Assembly (NCBI GenBank): GCA_965221035.1
Contig: OZ244860.1
Location: 186,001-250,000, forward strand
DNA: 64,000 nucleotides
DNA from: UBA6522 sp965221035
GTDB taxonomy: Bacteria > Pseudomonadota > Gammaproteobacteria > Steroidobacterales > Rariloculaceae
Direction: 5' to 3'
Shown here: piece after piece, positions 26,706 to 35,272 of the stretch
Position numbering within the stretch: position 1 is the stretch's first letter
How the letters are laid out: each line of letters opens with the position of its first letter
Made by a program: the position numbers and the translations under genes
The notes under the pieces: model-generated
What the model was told of the DNA's origin: nothing
Databases searched by the model: none
What the model saw: only the letters and a program-made list of their open reading frames with translations

Positions 26706-27422
26706 TCAATCGGCGTGTTCGACCGAGCCGAATCCGGCGATATCGACCGATTCGCTCGATACGGTTCCGTAGTACCGGATTCTGCCGGCACCGGCCAGAC
26801 CGCCCGTCAGCTCGCCACCGTCCATGGTCAGTTCCAGATTGGAGGCGCCGGCCAGGTCGACGTCCGCGTTCGTGAAGACGACTCCATCGAGCCGGGCGTT
26901 GCCGGCGCCGGCCATGGACAGGTCGAGTTCGCCGTAACGGCCGTCCCGGCCGGTCAGTTCGGTTGCGCCGGCCGCATCAATGGACAGGCGTTGGCCTTCA
27001 AAGCCCGTGAACGTCACGCGGATGCTGCCGGCCGTGGCCAGCTCCGCCAGTTCCGGCATGACGATTTCCGCCATGTACTCGGCATCGGATCGACCAAGGA
27101 AGGATTCCGACCGAGCGCCTCTCAATCTGAGTCGTTCGCCGCGCACCGACGCGTCGGCGGCGGCACCATTCCCGGCGGACGACAGATCGACTCTCCAGTC
27201 GTCGCCTTGCGTGACGGTCACGGTCCAGTTGCCCATGATGTCGATGGAGTTGAACCGGTCGAAATCATGGCGCACCGTCGTCAATTCGCCGGGGTCGGCA
27301 GCGGCCTGCACGCGCGCCGCTCCGCCTCCGCCCAGCGTGACCCGCGCCACCACGGCGGTCACGACGATGGCCACCAGGATGACTCCGCCCAGCGTCAGCA
27401 GTGCGATCTTGCTTGGTTTCAT
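26706..27422 (-). CDS. GIN-domain (DUF2807) exported protein
   Basis: 238 residues. An N-terminal anchor/signal (LLTLGGVILVAIVVTAVV) is followed by the repetitive beta-helix typical of DUF2807: FDRFNSIDIMGNWTVTVTQG DDW, then recurring GAG/AGAxN turns (MAGAGNARLDGV, LAGASNLELTMDG, LAGAGRIRYYG). Such proteins are cell-surface or periplasmic and may bind other surface structures; no enzymatic role is known. Its ATG overlaps the GntR gene stop in ATGA, so it is the last gene of an ABC/GntR operon. The pairing suggests a role in envelope homeostasis, which is inference. Confidence 0.8.
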   Translation of the reverse strand: MKPSKIALLTLGGVILVAIVVTAVVARVTLGGGGAARVQAAADPGELTTVRHDFDRFNSIDIMGNWTVTVTQGDDWRVDLSSAGNGAAADASVRGERLRLRGARSESFLGRSDAEYMAEIVMPELAELATAGSIRVTFTGFEGQRLSIDAAGATELTGRDGRYGELDLSMAGAGNARLDGVVFTNADVDLAGASNLELTMDGGELTGGLAGAGRIRYYGTVSSESVDIAGFGSVEHAD

Positions 27423-27790
27423 GGCTCTTCCTCTCTGTCCTGACGCGCCAGGCAAGCGGCCACGTCTTCGATGCCGATTCCCAGCACTTGCATGGTGCGG
27501 ACGAACCTGGGAAGTTCGTCGCGCTTGAATTCCTCGCGCATGGTCGCGAGCGCGCGGTGGGCGGCCCGATCACTGACGAAGTAGCCGCGCCCCCTCCGAT
27601 TGACCACCACGCCCCAATCCAGCAGCGCCTGATAGCTTCTGGTCACCGTGTTCGGATTCACACCCAGCTCGACCGCCAACTCGCGTATGGAGGGAATCCG
27701 CTCACCGTCCCGCCATTCGCCCTGCAGGATGCGGTCGCGGATCTGATCCGCGATCTGGAGGTAGATGCTTCTGGGTTCGTTAAATTCCAT
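27419..27790 (-). CDS. GntR-family regulator, YtrA subfamily
   Basis: 123 residues. The GntR winged helix is clear: IYLQIADQIRDRILQGEWRD GERIPSIRELAVELGVNPNT VTRSYQALLDWG, then a short helical C-terminal region of about 45 residues, as in the YtrA group, which lacks a large ligand domain. It overlaps the permease by 11 nt and the GIN gene by 4 nt. It most likely represses its own operon by binding the TGTACTAG-N4-CTAGTACA site at 29431-29450. The inducer is unknown; relatives respond to envelope stress or cell-wall drugs. Confidence 0.88.
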   Translation of the reverse strand: MEFNEPRSIYLQIADQIRDRILQGEWRDGERIPSIRELAVELGVNPNTVTRSYQALLDWGVVVNRRGRGYFVSDRAAHRALATMREEFKRDELPRFVRTMQVLGIGIEDVAACLARQDREEEP

Positions 27791-28547
27791 CGCTGACTTG
27801 CGTTTCCCGGACCCTGAGCCAGGCAATGGACCACAACGCGACGGGCAGACCGAAAGCAACCATCGTTCCGATCCACTCGAGCACCCGCAGCAGGTCCTGG
27901 TAGGATCCCAGCGCTCTGATTACAAATCCCTCCATGTCCGCCAGGCCCACGGGCGCGAAGACGATCCGCAGTATCAGATACGCGAAGATCCCCAATCCGA
28001 TGCCGGCCGCCATCATCGCCAGGGTGGTCTTGATGAAGTGCCTCCGCCGGAACCAGGCCGCCCCCAGAAAGAAGAAGGATTGCAGGAACAGGTAGCTGGC
28101 GATCAGCGGCCAGGTTTGAGGGTCCAGCGGATTGAACAGGCCGTGACCCGGACCCGGTAGCACGCTGTGCACCGCCGCCGCCAGCAGCGAAACCGCGGTC
28201 GTCAGCATGAGCAGGTACACGCCGAGGCCCAGCGTTACCGCCAGCAGGCGCGCGACGGTCTTTTCGGCCGCGGAGGCGGGCAGCAGCAGGTAGGTCTGGT
28301 TTCGATCCTTGTCGTGAAGTTCGGGAAAGGCGCGGCTGGTGGCGACGATGCCCCAGATGAAGAGCATCACGCCGTACCAGGATGTGAAGTGCGCCTGCGC
28401 CGCGTCCGGCAGGTCGGCGGACAAGAGCGACGCAATCAGGATGATGCCGGTCAGCACGGCGGAAATCGTCAGAATCGGTCGGTAGCTGCCCACCAGGTCG
28501 GCGCGCAGCAGCCAGGCCAGGCGCTGGATCGAAAAGTGCTCGTTCAT
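27780..28547 (-). CDS. ABC-2 type transporter permease
   Basis: 255 residues with six hydrophobic segments. The central TSRAFPELHDKDRNQTYLLL PASAAEKTVARLL block is characteristic of permeases that accompany YtrA-type regulators. Its ATG overlaps the end of the ATPase gene in ATGA, and its end overlaps the GntR gene by 11 nt. Substrate unknown; export of lipid or peptide is common in this type. No periplasmic binding protein is nearby, consistent with an exporter. Confidence 0.8.
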   Translation of the reverse strand: MNEHFSIQRLAWLLRADLVGSYRPILTISAVLTGIILIASLLSADLPDAAQAHFTSWYGVMLFIWGIVATSRAFPELHDKDRNQTYLLLPASAAEKTVARLLAVTLGLGVYLLMLTTAVSLLAAAVHSVLPGPGHGLFNPLDPQTWPLIASYLFLQSFFFLGAAWFRRRHFIKTTLAMMAAGIGLGIFAYLILRIVFAPVGLADMEGFVIRALGSYQDLLRVLEWIGTMVAFGLPVALWSIAWLRVRETQVSDGI

Positions 28548-29395
28548 TGCCGTTCCTCCGTGGCGGGCAAGGCGGTGAGCGTGGCGGGATTTTCGATGGC
28601 CGCCTTGAACAGCAGTTCCAGGTCCAGACCTCCGTCGTCGCCGCCGCCGCGGTCCTTCCAGACGCTGGCGTAGCCGCCCACCGTTCGCTCGGCGTAGACC
28701 AGGTCATTGTCCGCTTCCGGACGATGGGCGCTGACGGCACAACGCAGATGTACGCTCAGTTCGGAGAGGGAGCGGTTCAACAGCACACTTCCCTCGTGAA
28801 GGATCGTGATCCGGTCCACCAGCGATTCCACGTCGCGGACCTGGTGGGTGGAAACGACCATCACCTGATCATCGTTCAGCGCCTCGGCCACCACACGCCG
28901 GAACAGTCCCTTGGAGGGGATATCCAGCCCATTGGTCGGCTCGTCGAGGAGTACCAGGGAAGCATTGCACGCCAGTCCGAACGACAGCAGAAACTTCTTT
29001 TTCTGTCCGTGCGAAAGCGCCGTCAGCTTCCTGTCGTCCGGAATCCCGAACTCGTCGAGATGGCGCCGCATCAGGGACGGGTCGAATCGCGGATAGAAGG
29101 GGGACCGGACGGCGACGTATTGCTTGCCGGTGACTCCCGGGACGTGGAGTTCTTCGGGCAGCATGAACACCCTGGACAGGAATCCCGGGTCACGGCCGGC
29201 CGGATCGTAGCCCCACGCCGTGATACGGCCCGATACCGGAAACAGCAGACCGGTCATCAACTTCAGCAGTGTCGACTTGCCGGCGCCGTTCAGACCCAGG
29301 AGGCCATGGATTTGGCCGGATGCAAGATTCAGATTAGTATCGCGAAACAGTGAATCGCGACCGTATCCGAAGTTGACTTGACTGGCTTGGAGCAT
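28544..29395 (-). CDS. ABC transporter ATP-binding protein
   Basis: 283 residues. Walker A GLNGAGKSTLLK (about residue 36), signature region LSHGQKKKFLLSFGLACNAS (LSHGQ in place of LSGGQ), Walker B LVLLDEPTNGLD and H-loop VVSTHQVRDV. It is the first gene of the four-gene minus-strand operon (ATPase, permease, GntR, GIN). A GGGGA site lies 8 nt before ATG 29395. The C-terminal 70 residues (from SVHLRCAVSAHRPEADNDLV) form an extra domain beyond the core nucleotide-binding fold. Energises the permease encoded next to it. Confidence 0.9.
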   Translation of the reverse strand: MLQASQVNFGYGRDSLFRDTNLNLASGQIHGLLGLNGAGKSTLLKLMTGLLFPVSGRITAWGYDPAGRDPGFLSRVFMLPEELHVPGVTGKQYVAVRSPFYPRFDPSLMRRHLDEFGIPDDRKLTALSHGQKKKFLLSFGLACNASLVLLDEPTNGLDIPSKGLFRRVVAEALNDDQVMVVSTHQVRDVESLVDRITILHEGSVLLNRSLSELSVHLRCAVSAHRPEADNDLVYAERTVGGYASVWKDRGGGDDGGLDLELLFKAAIENPATLTALPATEERQ

Positions 29396-29430
29396 TTCGG
29401 TGGTCCCCTGGAGAATGGAATTCGCGTGTG

Positions 29431-29468
29431 TGTACTAGTACTCTAGTACAGTAGGGTTATCGGGTCAA
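29431..29468 (-). promoter_or_regulatory. Promoter and GntR/YtrA-type operator of the ABC operon
   Basis: On the minus strand TTGACC (29468-29463) and TAGAGT (29445-29440) are separated by exactly 17 bp, a plausible sigma-70 pair. TGTACTAG and CTAGTACA (29431-29450) form a perfect 8-bp inverted repeat with a 4-bp spacer that covers the -10. This layout is what a YtrA-type repressor acting on its own operon would need. The ATPase ATG lies about 45 bp downstream of the -10. Confidence 0.75.
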
Positions 29469-29542
29469 CCCCTGTTGGGCAAGGATCTCTCGGAATGTGA
29501 GGAATCGCGGGGGCTGGACCGGCCAAGGCATGTCCCGGTTTG

Positions 29543-30253
29543 ATGAAACACGTCATGAAAACGATTTTCAACGCGGTGTCCGTTGCGCTTTTGGCCGTGA
29601 TCGGCGCGACCGGCAGCCACGGTCAGGATCGGCCCGCCTTGCCCGAAGGTTTCGTGTATATCGATGACGTGGTTCCGGGAATCGTCATCGATCTCAGGTA
29701 CCACACTGGCGACAATTTCGTTGGCCGGCCCATTGACGGGTACCGGCACGGTCATGCGGTCCTCTCCGAACCGGCTGCTGCCGCCCTGGCAGGGGTCCAG
29801 GAGTCGTTAAGGCCGTTTGGGCTCGCGTTGAAGGTTTTCGACGCCTATCGCCCGCAGCGGGCGGTGGACCATTTCGTGCGCTGGGGCGAGGATCTTGACG
29901 ATCAGGCAACCAAGTCCGAGTTCTATCCCGATGTCGCCAAGCAGGATCTCTTCAAGGAAGGCTATATCGCCGCCCGGTCCGGCCATTCCCGGGGCAGCAC
30001 CGTGGACCTGACCATCGTATTCCAGGACGGGTCGGGAGCAGTCCGGGAACTGGACATGGGCTCGGGCTACGATTTCTTTGGTCCGGTATCCTGGCCGGAA
30101 AGCAACGCCGTTTCGGCGCAGCAGCGTGCCAATCGGGCGTTGTTGCACGAGGCCATGACCACGAACGGTTTCAACCACTATGATCGGGAGTGGTGGCACT
30201 TCACCCTTGCGGATGAACCGTACCCGGACACCTACTTCGATTTTGCGAACTGA
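29543..30253 (+). CDS. Exported D-Ala-D-Ala dipeptidase, VanX/DdpX type
   Basis: 236 residues with a signal peptide (about residues 5-25). Motifs of M15D peptidases: IDLRYHTGDNFVGRPIDGY near the start, FDAYRPQRAV (the Arg that stabilises the transition state), SGHSRGSTVDLT with the zinc ligands His and Asp (SxHxxGxxxD), and DREWWHFTL with catalytic Glu and zinc His. It cleaves D-Ala-D-Ala dipeptide in the periplasm, likely for recycling rather than vancomycin resistance because no vanH/vanA is present. It faces away from the ABC operon and its end overlaps the convergent GT25 gene by 22 bp. ATG 29555 is an alternative start. Confidence 0.88.
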   Translation: MKHVMKTIFNAVSVALLAVIGATGSHGQDRPALPEGFVYIDDVVPGIVIDLRYHTGDNFVGRPIDGYRHGHAVLSEPAAAALAGVQESLRPFGLALKVFDAYRPQRAVDHFVRWGEDLDDQATKSEFYPDVAKQDLFKEGYIAARSGHSRGSTVDLTIVFQDGSGAVRELDMGSGYDFFGPVSWPESNAVSAQQRANRALLHEAMTTNGFNHYDREWWHFTLADEPYPDTYFDFAN

Positions 30254-31050
30254 CGTCCGTCGGAAGTCGACATCTTCGAAGCCGACAACTTCGAGATTCG
30301 CTCCTGCTGCTTGCGGTCAAAGCCCAGCCGCTGGAATTCCCCGATTGCCTTGTGGATGGATCGTCGCAGTTTCAGGAAGGGATTCCGGCTCTTGCGGGTC
30401 CGGTCGCCGATGGTCGAATGTCTGGCCTGAGCCGACATCCTCACGACTGGCGGGCTGATGCAGAAGATGGGCGTTCCGTGCGTCCAGGTGTGCTGCAGGA
30501 ACTTGTCGACGGGCGCAAACAGCACCCGGCTGGCATCGACCAGCTTCCGTGCGGCCTCCGGACTGACCGCGTAGGCGAGCGCGTAGAGTGGCGGGTCGGA
30601 CAGGAAGTGGATGGTCATGCCACCGGAACGCCTGACCTCGCAGTGCGCGGGACGAAGGCGCTTGAACAGGGCCCGCGGGCCGTGCATGGACTGCAGGCGA
30701 ACGAACCCGAACTCGTCCATCAACGACTCCAGGTCGCCGATGATGTCGGCAAAGCCGGGTTCCAGCTGGAAGTCGTCTTCCAGCACGACCACGGGCCGGT
30801 CGAGTGAAATCGCCCGTCTCCACAGGGAGAGGTGACTCGCGTAGCAACCGATCTCCTCCGGCCTTGGATTGTGGCGAAGCGTGTTCAGCAGAAAGCGCCG
30901 ATAGTCGATACCCTCAAACCAGTCGGAATGACCGGCGGCACCTTCAACCGCGTCAAAGAACTCAAACGGCACGCCGAACCTGGCCATCTGCTCGGCCGCT
31001 TCCGTGCGCCTGGCCTCCGCTTTTCGCAGGCTGATGACGAAGACTTTCAC
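30232..31050 (-). CDS. Glycosyltransferase family 25 (LPS biosynthesis type)
   Basis: 272 residues. Typical GT25 opening MKVFVISLRKAEARRTEAAE, EFFDAVEG, an IGCYASHLSLWRRAI block and VVVLEDDFQLEPGF, which holds the acidic metal/nucleotide site (EDD). GT25 proteins add galactose or similar sugars to lipooligosaccharide or capsule. There is no signal peptide, so it is cytosolic. The C-terminal 60 residues are basic and helical, possibly for membrane association. Acceptor unknown. No other LPS gene is adjacent. Confidence 0.85.
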   Translation of the reverse strand: MKVFVISLRKAEARRTEAAEQMARFGVPFEFFDAVEGAAGHSDWFEGIDYRRFLLNTLRHNPRPEEIGCYASHLSLWRRAISLDRPVVVLEDDFQLEPGFADIIGDLESLMDEFGFVRLQSMHGPRALFKRLRPAHCEVRRSGGMTIHFLSDPPLYALAYAVSPEAARKLVDASRVLFAPVDKFLQHTWTHGTPIFCISPPVVRMSAQARHSTIGDRTRKSRNPFLKLRRSIHKAIGEFQRLGFDRKQQERISKLSASKMSTSDGRQFAKSK

Positions 31051-31169
31051 ATGGCGCCCCCGGTGTCTTCAAGTTCCCGGATAATGCGCATCTGGTGGTG
31101 GGTGACGTCCAATCGCTTGCGGGAGACGGCCAGCGCGACTGAAGAGAGCGAAAGCAGCTGGGCGTTTGA

Positions 31170-32246
31170 TCATGGTAGGGGGATCGTGCAATTGTATGGC
31201 TTGATCTCCACACCGGGCACCCACGAATAGCTGACCCTGCCCAGGTAGGCCGGTTCACTGTAGGTGGCCGGGTCCGTGGCAGTCGCCTCCCATGTCATTC
31301 CGCGACCGTCTTCGCTGAAAGCAAAGCGTTCCACCAATGTGTAGCCGTCACTCTTGGGTGTACCGAATTCGTCGACGTAGGGCCAGCTCATGGCGGTTGT
31401 TTCCACCACCAGGGTTTGGTCTTCCCAACGACCGACGGAATGTCCCATGTGGGAGCCGGGCGGGTTGTCCGCCCCGGTGTTCGAGTCCAAATGAATCGTC
31501 CGCAGAGCATCCCATTGTTCGATGCGGAGCAGGATGCCGTCGTCGTTTTCCTCGAAAGCGATGGGGAAGGGGGTGTCCATCACCACCGGCATGCCCGGTG
31601 CGATGCAGCGCAAGGCGGGATCGTCGGTCACCGGGTCCCAGGCGTCCCTTGCGGCAAGCGCTGTTTCGGTAAAGGATCGCCGGGGGGTTCGATCCTGCGG
31701 GCTTTCGGTGCGAGTCCACACGCGGAAAATTCCCTCCGGCTGCGGGCCGGGTCCCATTTCCCCGGATGCCGCCGAGGAGTCTGCGGTCGCAACCGTAGCG
31801 TCGGCCCCGCCAGGCGAAACCCGGTCGCCCAGACCCAGGCGCCCCGCCAATCCGGGGTCAAGCGCAACTTCGCCTCCAGCGGGAAGCGCCATGTGCGTGG
31901 TCAGGAACTCGTTGCGACCCAGCCGGGAGAAGGCGCCGATGAACGTGACCGTGTCGCCTACGCTGACCACTCCGGCCAGGCCGAGGCGCTGGAGCCGGTT
32001 CACGGGCGCGGTCTCCACGTTCCACACATCACCGTCCGGTGTGCGGAGCGTGAACCGGGTGTGCGGATTGACCCAGTGGATTTCGATGAGTTCGCCGCGA
32101 AGATCCCCGACGTTCGCGGTGTCGTAGAATGCGCTGAAGGCGTGGTGACCCAACGCCATGCCGGCCTTGAACAACAACGTGGCCGCCATCACCGCGGGCA
32201 GCAATGGCATGGTCCGGCGCGGAAGCCTCGCTCTTTTCCGGGGCAT
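31170..32246 (-). CDS. Exported DUF6152-type protein, paralogue 1
   Basis: 358 residues from ATG 32246 (earlier in-frame ATGs up to 32378 are possible). After the signal, the mature start GHHAFSAFYDTANVGDLRGE with VNPHTRFTL is the DUF6152 domain (a small beta-barrel beginning with paired His). A second conserved part follows: DDPALRCIAPGMPVVMDTPF, ILLRIEQWDALRTIHLD, MGHSVGRWEDQTLVVETTAM and a last Cys near the C-terminus. Between them is a Gly/Ala-rich linker not found in paralogues 2 and 3. Function unknown. Two more copies are at 34177 and 35273, and two exported MBL-fold genes are mixed in with them. Confidence 0.7.
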   Translation of the reverse strand: MPRKRARLPRRTMPLLPAVMAATLLFKAGMALGHHAFSAFYDTANVGDLRGELIEIHWVNPHTRFTLRTPDGDVWNVETAPVNRLQRLGLAGVVSVGDTVTFIGAFSRLGRNEFLTTHMALPAGGEVALDPGLAGRLGLGDRVSPGGADATVATADSSAASGEMGPGPQPEGIFRVWTRTESPQDRTPRRSFTETALAARDAWDPVTDDPALRCIAPGMPVVMDTPFPIAFEENDDGILLRIEQWDALRTIHLDSNTGADNPPGSHMGHSVGRWEDQTLVVETTAMSWPYVDEFGTPKSDGYTLVERFAFSEDGRGMTWEATATDPATYSEPAYLGRVSYSWVPGVEIKPYNCTIPLP

Positions 32247-32483
32247 GCTCAGCAATTCCGTTTCCTCCATAGCCAGATCCATCTCAAGGCTCTCGGGCCG
32301 ATCCCCGCAGCCGTTCCCGGAGGGCGCCGGCAACATGATAGTCGGTATCCGGGTCACCCTGCGAACGGTATATTTCATTATGGACTAAATATATACGAAT
32401 ATGTTATTATCCCCCGGTCATTCCACCAAGCGATCCAAGAAAGGGATCGCATCGTACGATCTCGACAGCCGGAGCCCATCAAA

Positions 32484-33122
32484 ATGCATCCCCAACTTGA
32501 GTCGTTTCAGTCTGTCTGTACCGAAATTGTTGCCCGGGATTCAGGGCCATCCGAAACCGTACGAGCGCTTGCGCCGGAAATGAACGAGCTACTTCGAGCG
32601 GCCCCGGAATTTCTTGAGCCGTGCCACCGCCGGGGTCGTCCCGACCAGTACGCTCGCAACCTGGTGTTCGGCGGAGACAACGATTCGCCCTCGCTTTTCA
32701 CCCTGGTCTGGGCTCCGGGCCAATGGACGCCCATCCACGATCACGGCACCTGGGGCGTTGTCGGTGTCGTCGAAGGCGTGCTTGAGGAACAGTCGTACGT
32801 GCGGGTCGACGACGCAGCGGAATCCGATGGGGATGAGGGTATCGAGCTGTTGCCAGGCGGACTGGTGCTACTGCCTCCGGGTGCCGTCGCGACGTTCGTG
32901 CCAAACCCCGACCACATCCATGTCACGGGCGTGGCGGCGAGCCGGAAGCCCACGCTGAGCATTCACCTCTATGGACGCTATCTGAATGCATTCCATGTGT
33001 ATGACAAGTTGGAAGGCACCCGCAAGCTCGTTGAGGTTGATCATGCCGAACTGGCCCAGGTCTCGGCGCCACTCGGCGCTGAACGGTTGAAGACGGGGCA
33101 ACGTGCGCGGGTCCACGCCTGA
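32484..33122 (+). CDS. Cysteine dioxygenase-like cupin protein
   Basis: 212 residues, no signal. The cupin metal motif is visible in TPIHDHGTWGVVGVVEGVLE (HxH plus the later Glu), with a third His in PDHIHVTGVA. The pattern fits the CDO type I/COG5553 group of thiol dioxygenases, which hold Fe(II) by three histidines and oxidise cysteine or a related thiol to the sulfinate. The stretch between the cupin motifs is long and acidic. ATG 32484 is preceded by an A+T-rich 238-bp divergent region shared with the DUF6152 paralogue 1. It is the only plus-strand gene inside this cluster. Whether cysteine is the substrate is uncertain. Confidence 0.75.
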   Translation: MHPQLESFQSVCTEIVARDSGPSETVRALAPEMNELLRAAPEFLEPCHRRGRPDQYARNLVFGGDNDSPSLFTLVWAPGQWTPIHDHGTWGVVGVVEGVLEEQSYVRVDDAAESDGDEGIELLPGGLVLLPPGAVATFVPNPDHIHVTGVAASRKPTLSIHLYGRYLNAFHVYDKLEGTRKLVEVDHAELAQVSAPLGAERLKTGQRARVHA

Positions 33123-33149
33123 GCGTTGCCTCCGGTAGAACCGGTACGG

Positions 33150-34106
33150 TCACTCGTCCTGGATTGCGAAATTGACGCTGCCGATCGGAAAGCCGATCGG
33201 CCAGTTTTGCTGGTATCCCTCCGATCCGGGCGCGCCCGGGCTCGGCTCACGGTACCGATACAGGTAGTCCCACATGGAAATCACGTTGGCGCGCAGCCAG
33301 GGTTCGTAATTTTCGTAGTCGGAGTAATCATCCATGGTGACGCGTTCGACGATCTGTTCGATGGTCGCGCCGGCAAGCATCTCGTCGTAGACCCGTTCTC
33401 GCAGCGTCATGGTCCACTCGCGGAAATAGAGAAAGGACTGCTGATCGGCGAGCCCCGCGTGGCCGGGAACGACGATGTCCACGTCGTCCAGCTTCGACAA
33501 CTCGTATAGCGCGTCGATAACGCCGTCCACATCGGAGTCGCGAAAGTCCGGAAGGCCCAGTGCCTTGCCCGAGCGGACCATGTCGGTCGCCACCAGCACG
33601 CCCTCTTCGGGGAAGTGCACCTGGATGAGGTTGTCGCTGTGGGTCTTGCCGAAGTAATAGAGCACGGCGCGTTGCCCGCCGAGAAATATCTCCATCTCGT
33701 CCTCGAACACGATGTCCGGAATGGAAGTATTGCGATTCTCCCTGATGAGGTGCTCGCGAATGTTGCGATGCCCTACGGTCACGGCCGTGTCATCGAAGAC
33801 CTGCAGGCCGCAGATGTGCATTTCGTGATCGTGGCTCAGTATCACGTACTTCACAGGCACGCCGAAGCGCCGGTCCAGTTCTTCCTTCAGCCACTCCATC
33901 CCGCCGCCGGAACACGTGGCATCCACCATGATGATGCCCTCGTCGGTCACCAGGAAGGTATTGGATGTCGGGCCGCGCCGATACACGTTTTCGGTGAGCT
34001 GCGTGATCGTGTCGGCGCCCGCTCCGCCCATTCCCTGGGCGAAAATGTACTGAGAGTGAAGGCCAAGACTCGCGGCCAGGAAGATCAGGCTCGTGGTTGT
34101 TTTCAT
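33150..34106 (-). CDS. Exported metallo-beta-lactamase-fold protein with an altered zinc site
   Basis: 318 residues from ATG 34106 (GGAG 8 nt upstream), signal peptide about 23 residues. MBL-fold landmarks: TSNTFLVTDEGIIMVDATCS, the metal loop LSHDHEMHICG, a GKTHSDNLIQVHFPEEGVLV segment with the next His, ATDMV and VPGHAGLAD. In the usual HxHxDH motif the Asp is Met here, so the second zinc ligand is lost while the three His, the later Asp and the last His remain. A mononuclear site or a non-zinc metal is possible. Its neighbours are DUF6152 proteins; substrate unknown. Confidence 0.85.
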   Translation of the reverse strand: MKTTTSLIFLAASLGLHSQYIFAQGMGGAGADTITQLTENVYRRGPTSNTFLVTDEGIIMVDATCSGGGMEWLKEELDRRFGVPVKYVILSHDHEMHICGLQVFDDTAVTVGHRNIREHLIRENRNTSIPDIVFEDEMEIFLGGQRAVLYYFGKTHSDNLIQVHFPEEGVLVATDMVRSGKALGLPDFRDSDVDGVIDALYELSKLDDVDIVVPGHAGLADQQSFLYFREWTMTLRERVYDEMLAGATIEQIVERVTMDDYSDYENYEPWLRANVISMWDYLYRYREPSPGAPGSEGYQQNWPIGFPIGSVNFAIQDE

Positions 34107-34176
34107 GCGTATTGCTCCGTTCAAGAGATCATTATCCGGTAAGCCTTGCCGTCCGGGTGGCCGGAATTGCGGACAA

Positions 34177-35172
34177 TCAGCGCAGCGTGCATTCGAAAGG
34201 CCTGATCTGAACACCGGACTCCCAGGCCCAACCGGCTTCCCAGACGGCCGGTTCCGCGAGAAACACCGGATCGGTGACAATGACTTCATAGTCCAGACGG
34301 GTATCGTCCTCGTTGAGCGTATAACGCTCCACCATTCGAACGTCACCGCTCATGGGTGTGCCCGAGTCGTCCAGTAACGGGTAGTCCACCCGGGTGGATT
34401 CGATGACCAGCGTACTGCCTTCCCAGCGGCCGACGGAATAGCCCAGGGGCGACGGTACGGTGTCTTCGGGTACTTCACCGTTCAGGTGTATCGTGCGCAC
34501 GGTGTCCCATTCCTCGATACGAAGAGTGATGCGATCGCCTTCGTCCACAAATTCGATGGGATAGGGATTCAGGTTGGCGTTGGGCATGCCCGGCGGTTGG
34601 CAACGCAGGCTCGGGTCGTCGGTCAGGGGATTCCATGAGGCCTTGGCTTCCTCGGCGGCCGGCGTCAGGGAGAGGGGATTTCGCAGCCGATGAAGCCGGC
34701 CGCCGTTCACCCACACCCGGAAGATACCCTGCGCGTCCGCATCGGCCGCCGGGTCCGGCGCGGTGTTGCCGGAGAGGGTATCAAGACCGGCACGCATGAT
34801 TTCGTTGCCCTCCGCCGAAAGAATCCGTCGGAGATAGATTTCATTCCTGCCCCGGCGCGACGCCAATCCGATCACGCGAATACGTGTTCCGGCGGCAATC
34901 GTCGACTCATCGAAATTTTGTCGTACGAGTTCGTTGTACGTGCCGCCTTCGATTTGCCACTCCTGTTGCCCACCCGATTCGGTTTCCGCGAGCAAGGTGA
35001 TGCCGATGTGGGGATTTCTCAGAAACACTTCCGTCACCGTGCCCTCGACTTCCGCGGTTTCGCGAGGATCGTAGAACGCCGTGATCGAGTGATGCGCGCT
35101 CACAAGGCCATGTGCCGAGAGCAGCCCGATCAGCGCCGCGCTGCGCGTGAATATCTTGAGGGAATCGGACAA
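34177..35172 (-). CDS. Exported DUF6152-type protein, paralogue 2
   Basis: 331 residues from TTG 35172, which has GGGAGG 7 nt upstream; the in-frame ATG at 35220 has no such site, so TTG is chosen. A signal peptide ends before AHHSITAFYDPRETAEVEGT with VFLRNPHIGITL (DUF6152). The second half matches paralogues 1 and 3: DDPSLRCQPPGMPNANLNPY, ITLRIEEWDTVRTIHLN, LGYSVGRWEGSTLVIEST and a C-terminal Cys after RPFE. It is 70 bp upstream of the MBL gene 33150 on the same strand, and both may be co-transcribed with paralogue 3. Function unknown; probably periplasmic. Confidence 0.72.
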   Translation of the reverse strand: MSDSLKIFTRSAALIGLLSAHGLVSAHHSITAFYDPRETAEVEGTVTEVFLRNPHIGITLLAETESGGQQEWQIEGGTYNELVRQNFDESTIAAGTRIRVIGLASRRGRNEIYLRRILSAEGNEIMRAGLDTLSGNTAPDPAADADAQGIFRVWVNGGRLHRLRNPLSLTPAAEEAKASWNPLTDDPSLRCQPPGMPNANLNPYPIEFVDEGDRITLRIEEWDTVRTIHLNGEVPEDTVPSPLGYSVGRWEGSTLVIESTRVDYPLLDDSGTPMSGDVRMVERYTLNEDDTRLDYEVIVTDPVFLAEPAVWEAGWAWESGVQIRPFECTLR

Positions 35173-35272
35173 TGTATTTCCTCCCTGGCGTTGATGCCGT
35201 GCTGATTTCGTTGGCTGCATGCGGGTCTCTCGTCGCTGCGGGCGCGTGCGCCGTCAAGCCGGATTCAGAGGG

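Noticed and set aside
29540..30253. Vancomycin-resistance cluster suggested by the VanX-like gene
   Set aside because: No vanH, vanA or vanRS neighbours; in a Gram-negative setting the enzyme fits dipeptide recycling.
31416..33122. Long plus-strand frame that seems to extend the cysteine dioxygenase-like gene upstream by about 350 codons
   Set aside because: The extension lies antisense to DUF6152 paralogue 1 and shows no domain; family length and the local start support ATG 32484.
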